Origin: Branchiostoma floridae
Lineage: Eukaryota; Chordata; Leptocardii; Amphioxiformes; Branchiostomatidae
Assembly: GCF_000003815.2 (NCBI RefSeq)
Contig: NC_049993.1
Location: 6,116,183 to 6,180,182, forward strand
Direction of reading: 5' to 3'
DNA: 64,000 nucleotides
Positions 24,501-36,301 of this stretch are shown piece by piece (positions within the stretch are counted from its first letter, which is position 1; each line of letters begins with the position of its first letter). The notes under the pieces are model-generated. The model made no database searches and was not told the origin of the DNA. It was given only the letters and a program-made list of their open reading frames with translations. The translations under genes were made by a program, and so were the position numbers.

Positions 24501-27500
24501 GGTTCGGGGCTCAGTCACTGACAAAACCTAAAGATGATGCTATATAAAACATCTGACACTTATTATCTTAACCAGCTATTTGATTTCTTTTATGTCAGCT
24601 ACTAGTAATTTTGTACCTGGATGTTTAGACTTCATCAACATATCAATAACTTGTACGGTGTTTTTCGAGGGGTAACTTCTCTTGCCACAACCAGGGACTA
24701 ATTATCAAGGAGCTTAAAGGTAAGGTCATATTCCTGGTTAACTATTTTTGTTACAGGATTTTCTCAAAGGCTTCAACGGAATTGACAACCAACAAATTAG
24801 GATCTATGACAATACTCCCATCAGAAAACAGTTGAATTTTGCACAACACACCTGCAACTGAAAAGTATTTGCTGTCAATAATCTCTTGAAAGACGGATAT
24901 TACAGGGTTCTTATGATTGGTGGGGTTGAATAGTCAGAGATAGATTCTACCGCAGATATCATCATCATCGTCATCTTCGCCACATAGTTCAGCCAGGCCC
25001 TGATGCAGGCCTCCACAGCCTTTCACTATATTCTGTCAAGTGCCTGCTTTTTTGCCCCTTCCAAAGTGTAACCAACCTCTTCCAAAGCCCTCATGACAGT
25101 TTTTCCCCCCAGGTCATTTGCTACCATCCCCTCTTTCTTGTACAGAAAGGATCTGACCTCTGCCCTTTGACCTACCTTCCTTTGTCCAATAGGAGGAGTT
25201 CTCGTACCCTCCTGCCTTCACAAAGTGCAGGAACTCACGGTTGGTCACATTGAACTTGGATGCCTCAAATGTTGGAACACTGCGAGAGAAATTCAAAATG
25301 TTAGTTAAAAAGTTAAAAATTCCCTTTTGAACAGAATAATTGAACAGATATACCACTAGACAAAAGAAAAGCCTCCGCTCCATCTTTCATGCTCTTAGAG
25401 AATTAAATATAGTATTGCAATATTGAGTACACCATACATTTACTGTCTTGGTCAATGTGGAAAAGACATGTCTCCAATAGTTTCTACACTCACTTGAATG
25501 TTCTCTGTCCATACTCCACACACCAACCATAGGAAGGGAAGTCCTCTGGTTTGCCAAACGTCACTTCTGCCCCCTCCACACGTTGGAGGGGATTCTTGTT
25601 GATACTGGTGCCTGAGGGCAAAAGGGGTGAGGGTAGGAAGAGTGAATAAGTATGAACAATCATAAAAAAGCAATGTGGACATAGTATCATTATCGTTTTC
25701 ACTTGTGATTGTAGATTGCTTTTTACCATAAGAAGGCTAGCACAGTATTGAATAATCATTGAAGATACATGGTCCCCAGATGTAGTGAAAAAAGAATAGA
25801 GCAACAGATAATAGATGAGATAATTTGTGTACTACTATCACTAATTCTTAAGAATTTGATTAGACTGAGAGTTCAGATTTCCTCCTGTTATGTCGACGTA
25901 TAAAACAACCTGAAGGAGAATTGTTGATGTTCAGCTTACCTGTGCTAGCTGGAGCGTACTTCCACTTGGGCGGGGTGGTTACCATGGTGATGGGCATCTG
26001 CCTAATCAGCACGGAGGACGTCTCGATGTGGATCTTCTCGTGTTCAACACCCATCATCACTGCCCACTGTGGACAGGGCAGCTGCAGTTAGACTTACACC
26101 TGATAGGAGGCGCTACAAGCAAGCTGCCAACATTTGTTGGTCAATGAACAGAGTTGCCCAAATTTTATATATGGCAGATAAAAGTATAAGTCAGTGCTCA
26201 CCAAAGGACACTATGGTGAAATACACTGAAAAAAAAGTTTTTAAAAAGTTGCCCGTACATCTGTAACAGATGCTTAGGGGTGTTGCCCATCTCAATTTCT
26301 GTAGCCCTGGGCCACACCTTTGTGCAAGCTATTACAACAGGGGGCTAGTTGGCTGGAAACACTGAAAATGGCTTCATATAATTACAACCCAAATTTCAGT
26401 CATAAATATTCTGCTCTACCAGAGTCACAAGGGTCCAGTTAATAAAATTTAAAGAAAAAGTGGGCTTGTCCAGTTCAAATATGTAGACTAGCATATTATG
26501 ATAAATGAATACAAATCACACAACTCAGATCAAAACAGTGGTGAACTGGACAAATTTTACCAAAACTGGAAAAGATCAGACCCTTCCTGTTTGAATTCTT
26601 CTGACACAAAAGTCTCTGAATTGGGCCAAATGTTTAAGGACAGAGAGATCATATTCAAGGTTGTTGAAGTAGGCACTACAATCATTTTCCCACCAGCCCT
26701 CTACTGCATAAGGTCTCATACCGGACTTATGCCTTCCCCTTTATAACAATGCTTAATTATGCAACTTTAATGGGCGAAAATCCAATAAAGAAACAGTTCG
26801 GCCGGAGACGTTTTAATTTCTATTTCAAGATCACATATCCAGTAATCAACAAAAAAATTGTTTCCAAAATCTGACCGGACAATCGATTTTTATAACATCT
26901 ATAACTGCACATAAATACTATCCAGAAAGTGGGGCTTTCCTTCAGTGACCCGCTGACCACATTACTCAGGACAAATAAACGTACACGTCCGAGAATCGCC
27001 CGAATGCCGAAACTTTTCCACCCGATCCTGTCAAAAATACACAACCTTTCATCTCAAATCCTTCGATATGACATGGGAGCGATAAAAGGCAATTTACCAT
27101 CTACATAAACACACGATTTTGGGGCCCCATTCATATTTCAGAGGGAATACTTCTGAGTGCCAACCGGCGGAGTAATACCGGAACGAGACCATAATGCAAC
27201 TGTGGTGTGAATCCTACATTTCCCATAACCCTTGACCTTTGACCTACCCATGGGTTGTCCTGGGTGATTGGCAGCTGGAGGGGCGTGTCCTCGATCAGCT
27301 GACGGATGCGATTGCGGACCAGGCGGCGAAACTCCACTGCCTCCTCCACTGCGGGCCACTGGAAGCTGCCTCCCATACGGTAGTTCTCCTGTCAAAGAAG
27401 GCAGCCGAAAGTCTGTGACTGCTTTCCTACAATCTTCTTGGGATTTGTACTCTAACTACGAGTAATATAGAGAAACTAGTTGTTTCTTCACTATTCTAGG

Positions 27501-29468
27501 TTGGGCAGAAGTAACTGTTACTTATTGACAGCAAATATTCAACTTTCCTGCCAAAAATCTCACAAATTTGAAAAAGGACCAAGATCTTTTACCGTGTCAT
27601 CCCAGGACATTTCATCTACACCAGTCTCGAACATCGTCTCAAAGTCCAGGTTGACCCTCTCTGTCATGAGCCCTGCCAGCATCAGCTTGTTCACATACAC
27701 GGTGGCCGTGTGGGCGTAGTAGAAGATCAGCGGCAGCCTCAGGCGGTCAGGACACTTGTAGAATGCATCTTCGTCTGTAAACACATTATAACAAAATGAA
27801 TATGATTCACTTTTGCTTACTGTCAAGCTGAATTAGTCATGATAGAATACAGCATTTGATCGGCAGCACTATCTCCTAAAATTTTTCCACACGTAATAAA
27901 CAGAAGTTCAACGGTTAACTTACCCTTGAGCCCAGTGAAGAGGCTTTCGTTCAAGTCATAGCTGGCTTCGAAATACTCCAGGATGTCACTGGAATGAGCA
28001 GCAAACAGTTTTACAATACATGATGCAATATCAATTCACCATACACACAAAAGCAATTACTGATGATGACTTAACTTGCACACTGCAAACAAGGCATTGT
28101 ACATGTACAAACGGAACCAGTAGTGAAATTTATGATTCTATGTTTTGGACAGAGCCTCTTGAAAGTGCAGTGTGATTAGCTGACTGATGCCACCCATGTG
28201 TCAGAGACCGCCACAGCAGTACATGCATAATCAAATACTGGATTGTCTGATACTACTAGTACTAGTACTTCTTTGGTGATACAGACAGCAAAGATCACAG
28301 ATTATGAGAAAATATAAGACAGACTGTAAACCTCCTTGCTAAAACTAAGGCCCTGTTCATGATACAAAAAATGAAACGGTTCTATCGGTTAGGCCTGGAA
28401 ATCCGACAGCAAACGACAGGAAACGGTTTGCATTTTGCGTTCACGATGCAAACTTGCAAACCGTTTCAGTTCCTTGAAAAGGCATGGTAATGCACGGAAA
28501 TGCGACCTCTGACCCCTGAGGTTGTTGTGATCTTGCCCAAACTTGTACTTCTGAGTCAGATTGTTGGTCTTTGATCGAAATTGAACCAATGTCTTACTGT
28601 ATTCGAAGCTGGGTTCTGTTATGACATTGAAAATGCCTCTGAAAACATTGTGGTCCTGATATATGCCATGCTATGACATTTCCACTGGATCTCCTGAGAC
28701 ATTCCCCTTGCGATATCAGGACTGCTGGCTCCTCACTCGACTAGGTGGCGGCCCGATAATAAAAACGAATTTTACAATTGAAAACACGGCCGAAACACCC
28801 GAATGACAGATTAAAAATTGTACTTTTCCCCCGTGGCGCCCTCAAATATGAACGCACATGCCCGGATGTAAAACGGATCGCGCCGCTTTTGCGTTCATGA
28901 TACAAATTCGCAATTCCGGATAAGGAAGAAACCGTTTCAATACTACCTCGCGAGGTGGTTCCGAACAAACCGTTTCCTATCGCTTCAGATCCGTTTCGGA
29001 CCGTCCATGATGACAAAACTTATCCGTTTCAGCTGGCCTAACCGATAGTAACCGATAGAACCGTTTCATTTTTTGTATCATGAACGGGGCCTAAGGGCCA
29101 TGCATACGTTGCTATGAGTATGAAGGCTATATGATATACTGTAAATGCAGAAATGTTCGTGGTGGATTTATGTTCGCGGTTTTCGCGTTGGCCGTTTCAC
29201 TGCGAATTTAAAACCACCGCGAACATTTTTCCAGGGCATCAAGATACTACAGTGCATGGTGCTACCGCGAAATTAAAACCACCGCGAAAAGTCCTTTTTC
29301 CCGCTACGGCGAAATTAAATCCTCGCGAACTTAAATGCATTTACAGTATCTAACCCTTCTCAGTTGTTCCTAATCAATCAATCCTTACCTTTTGCTACAG
29401 GAGGTGAGGTCTAGAGGGGCCATGCCAGTGGTGCGGTACTTTCCTGTAAGAACTTTCATCATCGCCAT
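15516..29468 (-). CDS. ovoA: OvoA: 5-histidylcysteine sulfoxide synthase / mercaptohistidine methyltransferase (ovothiol synthesis)
   Basis: OvoA joins histidine and cysteine through an iron-dependent oxidative C-S bond and later N-methylates mercaptohistidine, making ovothiol, an antioxidant thiol. Seventeen coding exons on the minus strand, 5' to 3': 29389-29468, 27924-27988, 27593-27774, 27248-27388, 25940-26066, 25494-25611, 25176-25279, 24426-24485, 23702-23933, 22637-22874, 22106-22270, 21453-21627, 17870-18135, 16835-17017, 16292-16370, 15816-15918, 15516-15609. Phases close to 2412 nt, 803 residues. Domains: DinB-like iron site (H70; H165/H169/E171 in EHEKIHIET), FGE-like catalytic domain (about 200-560; GNVWEWVEDHFNG, FRRHFYQHAGFR), then a methyltransferase with VVQLGCGTGG at 631-640. 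An Asn-Gly-rich repeat (about 325-360) enlarges an FGE loop. The start at 29468 is chosen because the second copy shares this Met while upstream codons differ. The donor after 17870 (GTTTGT) is weak. Confidence 0.95.
16135..16243 (+). mobile_element. LINE 3' tail with ATTC repeat
   Basis: GAGCAATAAAGTCATTCATT followed by more ATTC units resembles the 3' end of the LINE at 11000-11040. It lies in an OvoA intron and opposes the gene's direction. Confidence 0.55.
16597..16815. repeat. Imperfect (TG)n microsatellite
   Basis: About 220 bp of TGTG tracts broken by CA, AG and GGGG. On the OvoA strand it is a CA-rich run starting about 20 bases into the intron after the donor at 16834. Long His/Thr or Cys/Val frames across it are artefacts. 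Confidence 0.9.
17165..17507. mobile_element. hAT-type MITE copy 1, TSD TTCACAAC
   Basis: The 343-bp element starts CAGGGCTTTAGCCAGCTCG and ends CTGGCTAGAGCCCTG. TTCACAAC occurs at 17157-17164 and 17508-17515. Near one end CCGTCAATTGACGG palindromes repeat. An inverted relative lies at 22936-23267. Located in an OvoA intron. Confidence 0.9.
17508..17869. other. OvoA intron remainder
   Basis: Includes AGTTGGGCAGCCTTGGCTGT at about 17697-17716, which is shared with 41584-41600 in an AP1M1 intron, so it is probably a retroelement tail remnant. Nothing else recognised. Confidence 0.4.
18136..21452. other. Large OvoA intron
   Basis: The 3.3-kb intron between the FGE-like and methyltransferase parts. 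Apart from the small inverted-repeat element at 19842-19978 it is AT-rich. Open frames such as 18279-18695 plus (138 codons) look like chance: they have no recognisable family and no splice context. Confidence 0.6.
19842..19978. mobile_element. Small MITE, CAGTCAAACCTG ends
   Basis: CAGTCAAACCTGTCTGTAAC at the left and an inverted GTTTGACTG at the right, with GGCCAC/GTGGCC words inside. A degenerate relative of the left end occurs near 57802 in RAD54L. Confidence 0.55.
21874..22077. mobile_element. MITE in OvoA intron, GCTAGTTCACCTT ends
   Basis: GCTAGTTCACCTTCATCTGT at the left is mirrored by a GATAAAGGTGAACTAGC end at the right, both continuing through GTGGGGTAA. A TAA-like flank on both sides suggests PIF/Harbinger. 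It sits 28 bp from the exon 22106-22270. Confidence 0.65.
22936..23267. mobile_element. hAT-type MITE copy 2, TSD CAACCATC
   Basis: Same family as 17165-17507 but inverted. It starts CAGGGCTCTAGCCAGCATCC, ends CTGGCTAAAGCCCTG, and is flanked by CAACCATC at 22928-22935 and 23268-23275. 332 bp. Located in an OvoA intron. Confidence 0.9.
24029..24377. mobile_element. CAGGGCTCGAAAT-type MITE, TSD CTACT
   Basis: Starts CAGGGCTCGAAATTC and ends in the inverted GAATT..CGAGCCCTG form, with CTACT on both sides (24024-24028 and 24378-24382). Both ends carry repeated GGGTGCACC words. 349 bp, in an OvoA intron 48 bp from the small exon 24426-24485. Confidence 0.85.
26100..27247. other. OvoA intron, nothing recognised
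   Basis: After about 35 bases shared with the second OvoA copy the intron is unique-looking AT-rich DNA with only short chance frames. The last 25 bases before the exon at 27248 again resemble the other copy. Confidence 0.5.
28349..29091. mobile_element. 743-bp PIF/Harbinger-like element, TAA target duplication
   Basis: Left end GGCCCTGTTCATGATACAAA; the right end is the inverted form. Terminal repeats of about 50 bp contain AAATGAAACGGTTC and GGTTAGGCC. TAA flanks both sides (28346-28348 and 29092-29094). No transposase frame, so non-autonomous. In an OvoA intron. Confidence 0.8.
29137..29348. mobile_element. TACTGTAAATGCA MITE, copy 1
   Basis: TACTGTAAATGCA at the left is mirrored by TGCATTTACAGTA at the right. 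The interior is rich in TTCGCGG and ACCACCGCGAAC words. Related copies: 39600-39806, 52914-53151 and 62115-62316. It ends 41 bp from the first OvoA coding exon. Confidence 0.8.
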
Positions 29469-29879
29469 GGTGATCAATGACTTTGTGTCCTCGAAATGCT
29501 GACAATATCAGGGAAGATCCACTGGAAGGACAAGAGATAAAACTTATGACAAATTTATTCTGACAAAACCACAAAAAATTTGCCAACAGAGAACAAATTC
29601 ACTTCAACAAATCAATAATGTTAATAGTATGTATCGAGGTAAAGTCCTTCTAAAATTGAACCAGAACACTACACTCAAAGCATGGGTTCAGGATAAACAA
29701 TGCATTCTTTACTGCTTATACTACATGTAATAACATGTACACCAATAATGAGGTACTGAGATTTTGAGCAATGCATTTTGCTGGCTCAAAAGATCTCCAC
29801 CAGAAAACTTCTGCCTTTGTTCACAAAACGAGCAAATTAATTTTATTGCCCTTGCATGTAGCAGCAACATTACACAAGG

Positions 29880-30090
29880 CAAAGAATGACTGGTCCTAAA
29901 AATGTCCTACGACGTTCGATGCGTGGCGTGTGACGTGTCCTAGGACATTTTTTTGCCCGTGTTAAAACGAAAATGATGTGCTGTGGCACACCGCATTGTT
30001 GCACCTCCAGTTGCACAGACAAAAAAGTGTCCTAAGACACGCGCCACCTGTCGAAGGACATTTTTAGGACAAGTCATTTTTTGCCTCATG
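29880..30090. mobile_element. Foldback MITE with GTCCTAAAAATGTCCT arms
   Basis: GAATGACTGGTCCTAAAAAT at the left is mirrored by a TTTTTAGGACAAGTCATTTT segment at the right. Inner arms with GTCCTAGGACA / GTCCTAAGACA also pair. It lies in the presumed first intron of OvoA. Confidence 0.65.
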
Positions 30091-30099
30091 TAAACCGGC

Positions 30100-32145
30100 C
30101 CAAAGTTCAAATTGTGAAAGGATGGCCAAACAAGGACGTCCTAATGTAATTGGATATGATACTATAGCCCCCTGTTTGCTCACTCAGTGGTATCGCCCGT
30201 CATTCAGTAGCAAGCGTCACCGAGTGAACACGCTTCTGTCTCCTAGCTATACCAGTGAAGTTGTGACACCCTTCCAGCTGACTGATGCCCCAGCTAATTA
30301 TCCACCCTATTTTTGCAGAATCCAACCCCTCAGGCTAATGGACGATATTTTGCTGGATATAATGGGCATTCACTAAAAAGTAAAAATACCGGGCGTTTAC
30401 TAAAAAGTCAGTTGAAAATCGTAAACTTTGATTTTTCTTCGGATTGATGGATTGACATGGCAGCACAACATGGACATATTCCAAGCAAAATATTGAGATT
30501 AATGCAGTGTGAAATTTTTCAGGGCATTTGTGGGCACTTGCTAAATAGTTGGTCAGGGACTGTTCCTGCGCAACACAAAACAACTTGCTGAATCACGGTG
30601 GGGCAAACAGCCAGGGTTTGCTTTTTCATCAAATACCTTATAATAGATTTGAAAAAAAGACAAACTTTCTTGTTTGATTACCCATCTCTTTCTAAAAGGG
30701 TTCCCCCAAAATATTTGCCTTTTTCTTTCATGTAACCGCAGTTTTGTTTGAACGCAACACCTCCCAAGAAGTGCCAAAAGGTCAAAACGTTTAACCATGA
30801 CAAAGCATTTTTTATTATTTACTTTGTCCTTTTCAGTCAATATCGATGATTTACAGGCACTCAAAACCGAGTTCCGCTAGAGTTCGGTTTTGCAACCTTT
30901 ACCGGGTATGCCAAGATACATTGTATTCACAATAAAAAGACAAAAAGTAAAGCCAAGAACTACAAAAAAGGACTTGTCCCAGTGCAGTACTGAATGTTTT
31001 GCAACTTGCAGGGAGTGTATTACCCATTGTGTGTTACTTTTCACCCAAGAGTCATTCATCATTCATTGTGGAAAAGTTTTGTCAGGATTCCTCAACATCT
31101 CCGTACAAATCCCTCTGAGACTGAAACCAACACAAGCACTTCTAACAGAAATGGATCAGGTGACAGTTGTGTTTCTTCATGTTGACAAACATATCTGTTT
31201 TCAGTACCAATTAGCCATAGGTAAGTGTAACAACACTTCATTAAAAGCTTGCAGCTCAATCTAATGATCAGCTTAGCAAAAACATGGGGGGGGGGGGCTA
31301 AACACCTGAAGCAACTCCAGGTGACCATGAGAAACAGTCTCACCTGCACAATCCTCTGCACAACAAAAGAATGAGGACAGTGGTTACCTTTAGGTACGTT
31401 TGTCACATGTGTCATGTTTATTTAGCCTGGGTCAGTAACCAAGTAGGATGTACCATACAGACCCTCATTGGGGGAGGAGACACAATTTTATACATTGCAA
31501 AATGCTATGATCAAATTTTTAGATCTACGTTTATTTCTTTATACAAGGGTAGCTTCCTAAGTGGCTGGAACTGCTTTTTAGAGAAGCCCAAGGTATACCA
31601 CAATAATGACATTGTTGATGTACAGGGCAAGAACAGATTTGCGCATCAAAATTCTGTTATATTGATAATATCCATGATCATGATGTTAGCCATCATCTCT
31701 GACTAGTCACATAAAACCCTATACAAGTTGCCAATTTGTATATATATAGGGTTTTATGTCAGAGGTGAAAACTGCCCTCTATATCAGTGGATTTGAAAGA
31801 TCGTATAGACGATGCAGCTCTCACAGCTAGCGAGAGTTCATTCCAACTCTCCACACCATTATATTATAAGTAAATGTAATTCTTCTGCATTGTAGCCTTA
31901 CTTTAATGGGCAGTTGCATTAGGATTGATTTAAACTGTATTGGGTTAAATAAGTGCAACGTACTACAAGTTTCTGAACGTCTACTCAAGAAGCTTAGTAC
32001 AAGTACAAGTTACAACTGATGATACATCAACCTGCAACAGCACAAAGATGTTTCAGGGAAGAGATGAAGAGCAAACTATACTTTCAAAAATGTAAATGCT
32101 ATTAAAATTCTTTTTCAAAACACTTTCTTCTCTAACACCAACACG
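30100..32145. other. Presumed first intron or 5' flank of OvoA, no gene recognised
   Basis: AT-rich DNA with a G10 run at about 31287-31296 and a small hairpin, CATAAAACCCTATA against TATAGGGTTTTATG (31708-31759). Open frames (for example 30890-31264 plus and 31092-31415 minus) have no family resemblance. Confidence 0.45.
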
Positions 32146-32469
32146 CAGGGATAAACAAGTCCACTAGCCCTATTGTCCAGGGCAAGTGAAAGTGCTGTTC
32201 GGGCAAGTGCATGTCCTACCCCACTTGTCCGATCGGGCAAGTAAGATTTTTCCATTGATTTTAGTGCAATTTTGATATACTTGTTACTTCTTACAGTCAT
32301 GACATCAAGCAATTGTCTACAGAGAATTACATTGCTGGAAGTGAAAATGCATATACTAGTAAAAGTGACATTTGAATTTTGGGCAAGTGAAAAATTGGTT
32401 CGGGCAAGTACATTTTTTATGTGCTTGCCCGATAGGACAAGTGGATTTTAGAAAACTTGTTCAACCCTG
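32146..32469. mobile_element. CAGGG-type MITE, GGGCAAGTG repeats, copy 1
   Basis: 324 bp. One end reads CAGGGATAAACAAGTCCACT; the other, inverted, reads CAGGGTTGAACAAGTTTTCT. AACACG flanks both sides. The interior repeats GGGCAAGTG/CACTTGCCC words at both ends. An inverted copy of exactly the same length is at 32929-33252. Confidence 0.8.
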
Positions 32470-32928
32470 AACACGTAAATGTTCTTTTCCCCTGCTGCAG
32501 ACTTCAGTGGTTTATCTCAAGTAGGTTAACAACATGTGACTGTTCCATCATGTGACATGCCTTGATGACTTATAACCATTGTTAAATAGGGTAATTGTCC
32601 TTTGTACCTACAGAATGTGACCTACAAAATATATCAATCATGTAAAGGGGGTCTGCATGGGGATGGAGCTTTACATATTACACAAATTTCATTGCATGAA
32701 ATTACACAAATTTCTTAGTACATTGCATTAAACCACCTAAAGAATGACAAACTAGACTGGTTCAATTGTGATTTTAGAAATCAAAACAGTTGATAAGAGG
32801 GTATGGAAAAAAAAGAAAGGCCAGAACAAATGTGCATGTACTTTGTACCTACACGGTAAACAGGTACGACCAGTCAGTCATGTTTTGAAGGTTATGTAAC
32901 CTTATGCAAATGAAGGTCACATACCAAT

Positions 32929-33252
32929 CAGGGTTGAACAAGTTTTCTAAAATCCACTTGTCCTATCGGGCAAGCACATAAAAAATGTACTTGCCCGAAC
33001 CAATTTTTCACTTGCCCAAAATTCAAATGTCACTGTTACTAGTATATGCATTTTCACTTCCAGCAATGGAATTCTCTGTAGACAATTGCTTGATGTCATG
33101 ACTGTAAAAAGTAACAAGTATATCAAAATTACACTAAAATCAATGGAAAAATCTTACTTGCCCGATCGGACAAGTGGGGTAGGACATGCACTTGCCCGAA
33201 CAGCACTTTCACTTGCCCTGGACAATAGGACTAGTGGACTTGCTTATCCCTG
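32929..33252. mobile_element. CAGGG-type MITE, GGGCAAGTG repeats, copy 2 (inverted)
   Basis: Reverse-oriented, near-identical partner of 32146-32469, also 324 bp. Flanks are CCAAT and CCAAC, so any target duplication has one mismatch. The two copies are 459 bp apart and could pair into a long stem. Confidence 0.8.
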
Positions 33253-33766
33253 CCAACAGTGCTATTGGTACCCATTTAGATTGTTTTGCCACTGTATCTA
33301 CAAAACCTGGCAACATTTTCTATTGTCTTCTTGGTATTTACTCTTCTATCTATTTGATCCAAAGAGCTCAGATGTCTATTTATGATAATATTGTGCCACA
33401 ATGAAGTGACTGAAGAAACCTGTTGAGCAAGTACAAATACAGCGTTGGATACAAATTCCTCACATACTAATTCCCATAAAACGTCAAACCTGGCTGACCA
33501 ACCACCTGGCCCCAAAAACCTGTACCTCCATTCACATAAAAACAGTCCCATCCAATTTTTGCTCTTAATAAAACATATAATATTCCAATTCACCTTAGCA
33601 TTGATCATAAAGACCAAGGACAGCACAAAATCCACATAAGTATACAAAATTCCTGGAATCAGCTGCAGTCGAGCAGATTTGTCTGGTCCAAATTCATGTC
33701 AATATTTTCCCTATTCTAATGAAAAGCAATCAACTATTTCATCTCTCATTCAGTTATCAAATCCCC

Positions 33767-34099
33767 CAGGGTTCTAGTCAGGATTTTATTTTAGCGTAGT
33801 GGGAATGGCATGGTAGCGAAGCGACTAATAAGGAGATTGGTGTGGAAGGGGGGTCTTGGTCCTTCCACGGTGAGATTTGTAGATGTAGAGTTAAAAGTTA
33901 GGATTTTTTGGTCAGTTTTGAGTGGCATATCATCAATTTTCATTGTTCAGACATTGATAAGTCATTGTTGAACAAGCAAATGACAGCAAAGCACCACTAC
34001 ACTAGTTAAAAATTAGCGTAGTGGCCCTTATTTTAGCGTAGGGGTCACAAATTTTAGCGTAGTGACCCACTACGCTAAAATGCACTAGCTAGAACCCTG
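33767..34099. mobile_element. CAGGGTTCTAG MITE, TSD TCCCC
   Basis: 333 bp, starting CAGGGTTCTAGTCAGG and ending CTAGCTAGAACCCTG. TCCCC flanks both sides (33762-33766 and 34100-34104). The word TTTTAGCGTAGTGG or its complement recurs four or more times near the ends. Confidence 0.85.
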
Positions 34100-35262
34100 T
34101 CCCCTTGGTAACCTAAGTACAACAACACAGTTCATTCTGTTTGCTGTTATCAGGCTTAAAAGCTGAGTGTTGACAAGCAGGTTACTTGCATTCACTTCAG
34201 TGTTGTGCTTAACAATTAGCCTTGCCACATCAAGAAAACCACATACCTGTACAGAACCTGTGCAGCTATAAAATATTACACACCTTTGTATGAGTAGTGG
34301 GATATGTCACTGGGTCCAATTCTGTTACTGTACCTCCTTCCTCTACCTTCCTGGACAATACCTTTCTACCACACCCCTTTCATACTCCTTTCATTCATAG
34401 GCACTCACTTGGGCAGCTGCCAAGTAATGTGACACTCCAGTCCCTGACCCCAATAGGTACAGACTGCAAAGTCACTGCATGTATAGGCAGCAATGACTAG
34501 GCAATTTTTCTTACTCGTTTATGCATAAGAATAGACTGTGGCTTATAGTCTTTGGGTACTGCATAACCCTTGTTTTTCTCTCTTTACCAAATATTTAGCT
34601 TCCTACTGCAGTTTACAGACACAACTTAGTTTAAGTTTAAGTTTAATACAAATTTTAACTGGCAGCTGGTCAATCATTGCTTCGAAAACACATCTCCACA
34701 TAATTCCAGTTACGATGTATTATTCAAGGCTATTTGTATTTCTTCTTTGTCGCAGCATAGATCTACGATAATTGATCTAATTACAAACTTGGAGTACTTT
34801 TTCTTCTTTCTTTTGAGGCTACATCGTCATGTACCAACTTCAACATGCTGAAAAGAAGGCTGTTAGTGTTAGAGATAGGTCAGGCAGGTAAATCTAAAAT
34901 CGTTTGCTTTTACGATGGGCAATTCAGAATATGCATCTTAGTTTAAAATATGATATTAACTGTATCAACTGTAAATTAATATAAGTGTTTTACAAGTGAT
35001 GTTACCCCAGTAACCATGGTTGATGCATCAGCATCGCCTATTACTTTTAAGTATTTTTTCTATGGTATCAGGCAGTGCAGAAAGAAGAACAATCTCATAG
35101 TCATACAGAGCTTACACTACAGCAAAGACTTGGAAATATCAACAGTACCTTTGCAACAAGTCTCTATGGTGCTCAACCACAGCTGCATACAAACATGCAT
35201 GTAGAAACAGAAACTGGTTTGTCCTCTGCTCCCAGAGATTATAAAAGAACATGCCCAGAGTT

Positions 35263-35472
35263 AGCCTGAATACCAGACCCACTGGGCTAGTAGAAACCCT
35301 TTTGGCCTGGGGAAGTCACATTGCTACCAAACTTGGCACCCAATTTCTAATACCACTTACACTGGCTGGGACTTAGGAGGGCCTGTAGTAAGATTACCTT
35401 AGAGCATTTGGTCCCTAGAGCAAAAGAATCTGGCCTGTGTAGACCCTGGAAATAGTCTGGTATTGAGGCTAG
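35263..35472. mobile_element. Short MITE, AGCCTGAATACCAGAC ends
   Basis: TAGCCTGAATACCAGAC at the left is mirrored by GTCTGGTATTGAGGCTA at the right. No coding capacity. Confidence 0.55.
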
Positions 35473-36207
35473 CAAAGGTTGTGTAACTGAAAGATGCACG
35501 TGACCTGGTTTCCAATGGTTATAGAAGGAGGAGGAGGGAGAGGCCACTAATAACCCGGCAATGGAGTGACCTACATATATTGATTCCTAATATAAATCAC
35601 TGGAAAATATTAAACCGATTCAGTTTTTCAGTACTGTCAGGAATGCTACTTCAGAATCAGAAATATTGACAATAAGAAGAAACAATGAGAGGGCAAAATT
35701 TCTGTTTTTTTTTTTTTTTTTGTGAGGCCAAACAATGTATCATAAATGCCTCCCTCCACACACACACACACAACCACACACATTGACACACCCCCACCAC
35801 ACACAGTGACACACCCTCACAAAACAAACATGAGGGATCAACTCCCTCCCTCAAGTTGCCACTGAAATTTCCCCAAACTTCATTGCATAATAGCCATTGA
35901 CATAGTTACGTAAGAAATTCATAATCAATATTGAAAACCTTAGCAAGTCATTTGGGCTATTTCAATTAATTGGTTGTTTCTTAGAAAACATAAGTCGTTT
36001 AGGCTATTTCACTTAAATTGGTTGTTTCTTAGACAAACTATTAAGTCTATGACACTATGTGGAATCTTTACTGCAAGGAAATCTACTGATGATTTTTATT
36101 ATTTAAGAGTCACTGTTACAGGCTGTTAGAATTTATTAGGCCATTGGCCTGAAGGCATCAGGGTGAGAAGGTCACTACATAATTCTAACTGTAACAATAC
36201 TACTGTG

Positions 36208-36301
36208 AGCCTGAGTATCATCCTCCGTAGTGACTGCTGGCTTTTTTTTTAGGGAAGTGAGTGTAAGGAGCCCCGGTAGAAATAGGATGGTACCCAGGCT
36301 A
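36208..36301. repeat. Short foldback repeat, AGCCTGAGTATCATCCT ends
   Basis: AGCCTGAGTATCATCCT is mirrored by AGGATGGTACCCAGGCT. Related to the repeats at 15171-15256 and 49365-49499. Confidence 0.5.
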
